A stretch of 51,484 nt of DNA from Paramicrosporidium saccamoebae (lineage: Eukaryota; Rozellomycota): assembly GCA_002794465.1 (NCBI GenBank), contig MTSL01000093.1, forward strand, positions 1-51,484. The letters run 5' to 3'. Under the pieces are notes generated by a model. The model worked only from the letters and a program-made list of their open reading frames with translations. It did no database searches and was not told the DNA's origin. Of this stretch, positions 50,451 to 51,484 are shown piece by piece. The position numbers and the translations under genes were made by a program. The stretch's first letter is position 1. The number at the start of each line of letters is the position of its first letter.

Positions 50451-50916
50451 TTATATTTGTACATTATATTCTGCAAAGTACGTATCAAGAATCTGATTGA
50501 ACCGATCCCACTTTTCCCTTTCGAACCGGTCCTTTCCAGACTCGGTAGTCTTGACTGTCATTTTGAGCGATTTGAGGTCGTTCTTCAGGTTTGAAATTTG
50601 CGCTTCGTAGCGAGTCTTTTGTTCTATCATGAGTGCTTGCCATAGTTCCGCATCATCGGGCGTCTGTTTTGGTGGCTCGATATCCAAAGCCAGCGCTTCA
50701 TGGCTCCACTTTTGCGTCTTGATGCCGGCAAGTTCGACTTTGTCAAGAAATGACTCGTCCAAAATGGACAGTCCTTCCAGTCCATCGGCCATATCAAACT
50801 GGTCCTCATCCTTGTCAATCGCACGCATGACGCTCTGTAGCGTCGTGTCCCCCTAACAGTCAGTAATATGGAGACGCTACAAATTCCACGCCATCCAGTG
50901 TTACTTTTCCCGGCAT
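50451..50916 (-). CDS. Small coiled-coil protein, unrecognised
   Basis: Two exons inferred: 50916-50890 (M-P-G-K-V-T-L-D-G) and 50852-50451, with a 37-nt intron having a CTGAC-like branch site; 142 aa. The body is acidic and helical, with a coiled coil at residues ~85-125 (E-A-Q-I-S-N-L-K-N-D-L-K-S-L-K). No domain recognised. If the first exon is wrong, an internal ATG at 50828 gives 125 aa. Convergent with ZNG1 (16 bp) and divergent from uS15m (32 bp between ATGs). Confidence 0.6.
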
Positions 50917-50948
50917 TTGAATCTGTGGAACACTCCCATTGGCTGTCC

Positions 50949-51484
50949 ATGCTTTTAGTCCGCCGGTTCTCTTGGTGTCGGACCTTTGCCACTGCATCCG
51001 TTCCGGACCAAGTCGCCCTTCGGAAGGCTAATCGCATTGTGACAGAAACGACCGCCAAGAGTAAGCTCGACAAGACGGCCCGTCCGTTTAACACTTTACT
51101 GGCGAATTACTATCCTCTCAAGAAAATCCACGGGGTGAGCTCGGTAAAACGTGAAGGGTTGGGATTCGGGTTACGAGAGCAAGACTTGGAAGCGACAGGA
51201 GCCAATAACCAGACGATGGAGCGATTGTTGTCACTGGAGATGAACTGCCAGGAAGAGCTTAAGAAGAGTAAGATGCAGCAGGCGATGGAAATGTTTTGTC
51301 GGGGTGTTAACGATACGGGATCTCCGGAGGTTCAGGCTGCCGTTTGGTCCGTAAGGATTGCTGTGCTGGAAAACCATGCCCGTCAGTATAAGCACGATTA
51401 TGTTGCTGAACGCAAAATTGTCTATTACAAGGACCAACGTCGAAAGATTCTGCGTTATTTGAAGCGTGTCTCTTTGGAGAGATA
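50949..51484 (+). CDS. MRPS28: Mitochondrial small-subunit ribosomal protein uS15m, partial
   Basis: Open from the ATG at 50949 to the window edge (178 codons plus two bases, no stop reached). Residues ~1-20 (L-L-V-R-R-F-S-W-C-R-T-F-A-T-A) are a mitochondrial presequence. The uS15 core starts at D-T-G-S-P-E-V-Q-A-A-V-W and continues through H-A-R-Q-Y-K-H-D-Y to R-R-K-I-L-R-Y-L-K-R-V-S-L-E-R, the signature S15 helix pair that binds small-subunit rRNA. The N-terminal extension of ~100 residues before the core is typical of fungal uS15m (yeast Mrps28). Partial because the window ends. Confidence 0.9.
   Translation, partial: MLLVRRFSWCRTFATASVPDQVALRKANRIVTETTAKSKLDKTARPFNTLLANYYPLKKIHGVSSVKREGLGFGLREQDLEATGANNQTMERLLSLEMNCQEELKKSKMQQAMEMFCRGVNDTGSPEVQAAVWSVRIAVLENHARQYKHDYVAERKIVYYKDQRRKILRYLKRVSLER

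Noticed and set aside
43995-51484. A gene cluster or operon-like Sec island around tRNA-Sec
   Set aside because: The neighbours (PGAP1-like, ZNG1, coiled coil, uS15m) have no known link to selenium metabolism.

Overview
The window is a gene-dense eukaryotic nuclear segment: about 31 protein genes in 51.5 kb, with spacers often under 60 bp. Nearly every intron I could place is tiny (28-45 nt, mostly 30-35), starts with GT and ends with AG, and often has a CTAAT/CTGAC/TTAAC-like branch site just upstream of the acceptor. Gene content (Mis18, telobox TRF-like protein, Sds3, Ssf1, Las1, Mo25, Dnf-type flippase, PIG-U, Bst1/PGAP1) points to an opisthokont, most likely an early-diverging fungus of the Rozellomycota/basal-microsporidian grade. 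Msp1, Romo1/Mgr2, a PPR protein and mitochondrial uS15 imply retained mitochondria with their own translation. The lineage is an inference from these traits, not from a match.

Layout. 0-12.4 kb: two orphan genes, phosphoserine aminotransferase, a CRAL-TRIO protein, an MPN-like protein, NAT9-type acetyltransferase, Pus7, a Med25-like protein, Msp1. 12.4-25.3 kb: a RUN/Rubicon-homology protein, acetoacetyl-CoA thiolase (3 exons), a glycine-rich RRM protein, Ssf1 (3 exons), Mo25 (5 exons), a P4-ATPase (4 exons), an SR protein. 25.5-31.9 kb: Rpp40, Tad2/ADAT2, PIG-U (6 exons), Sds3 (5 exons), a GT10 fucosyltransferase, Romo1/Mgr2. 32-43.8 kb: PPR protein, COG7-like coiled coil, APC amino-acid transporter, Las1, TRF-like telobox protein, FAF2-type UAS-UBX protein, LRR protein, Mis18, PAS-kinase-type kinase. 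44-51.5 kb: two tandem PGAP1-like lipases, a selenocysteine tRNA, a ZNG1/COG0523 GTPase, a small coiled-coil protein, and the 5' part of mitochondrial uS15.

Main discovery: the minus strand at 48977-49063 encodes an 87-nt tRNA with the eukaryotic tRNA-Sec architecture: nominal 9-bp acceptor and 4-bp T stem, 6-bp D stem with 4-nt loop, UCA anticodon, 5-bp long variable arm, G discriminator, T-run terminator, and a TATA-like box about 25 nt upstream. Most fungi have lost selenocysteine, so a tRNA-Sec embedded among fungal-type genes is notable. I found no selenoprotein or other Sec-machinery gene here; each reading frame that hits an in-frame TGA is better explained by a tiny intron. GPI biology (PIG-U and two PGAP1-like enzymes) and nuclear/chromosome maintenance (Mis18, TRF-like, Sds3) are other themes, but genes are not grouped by function.
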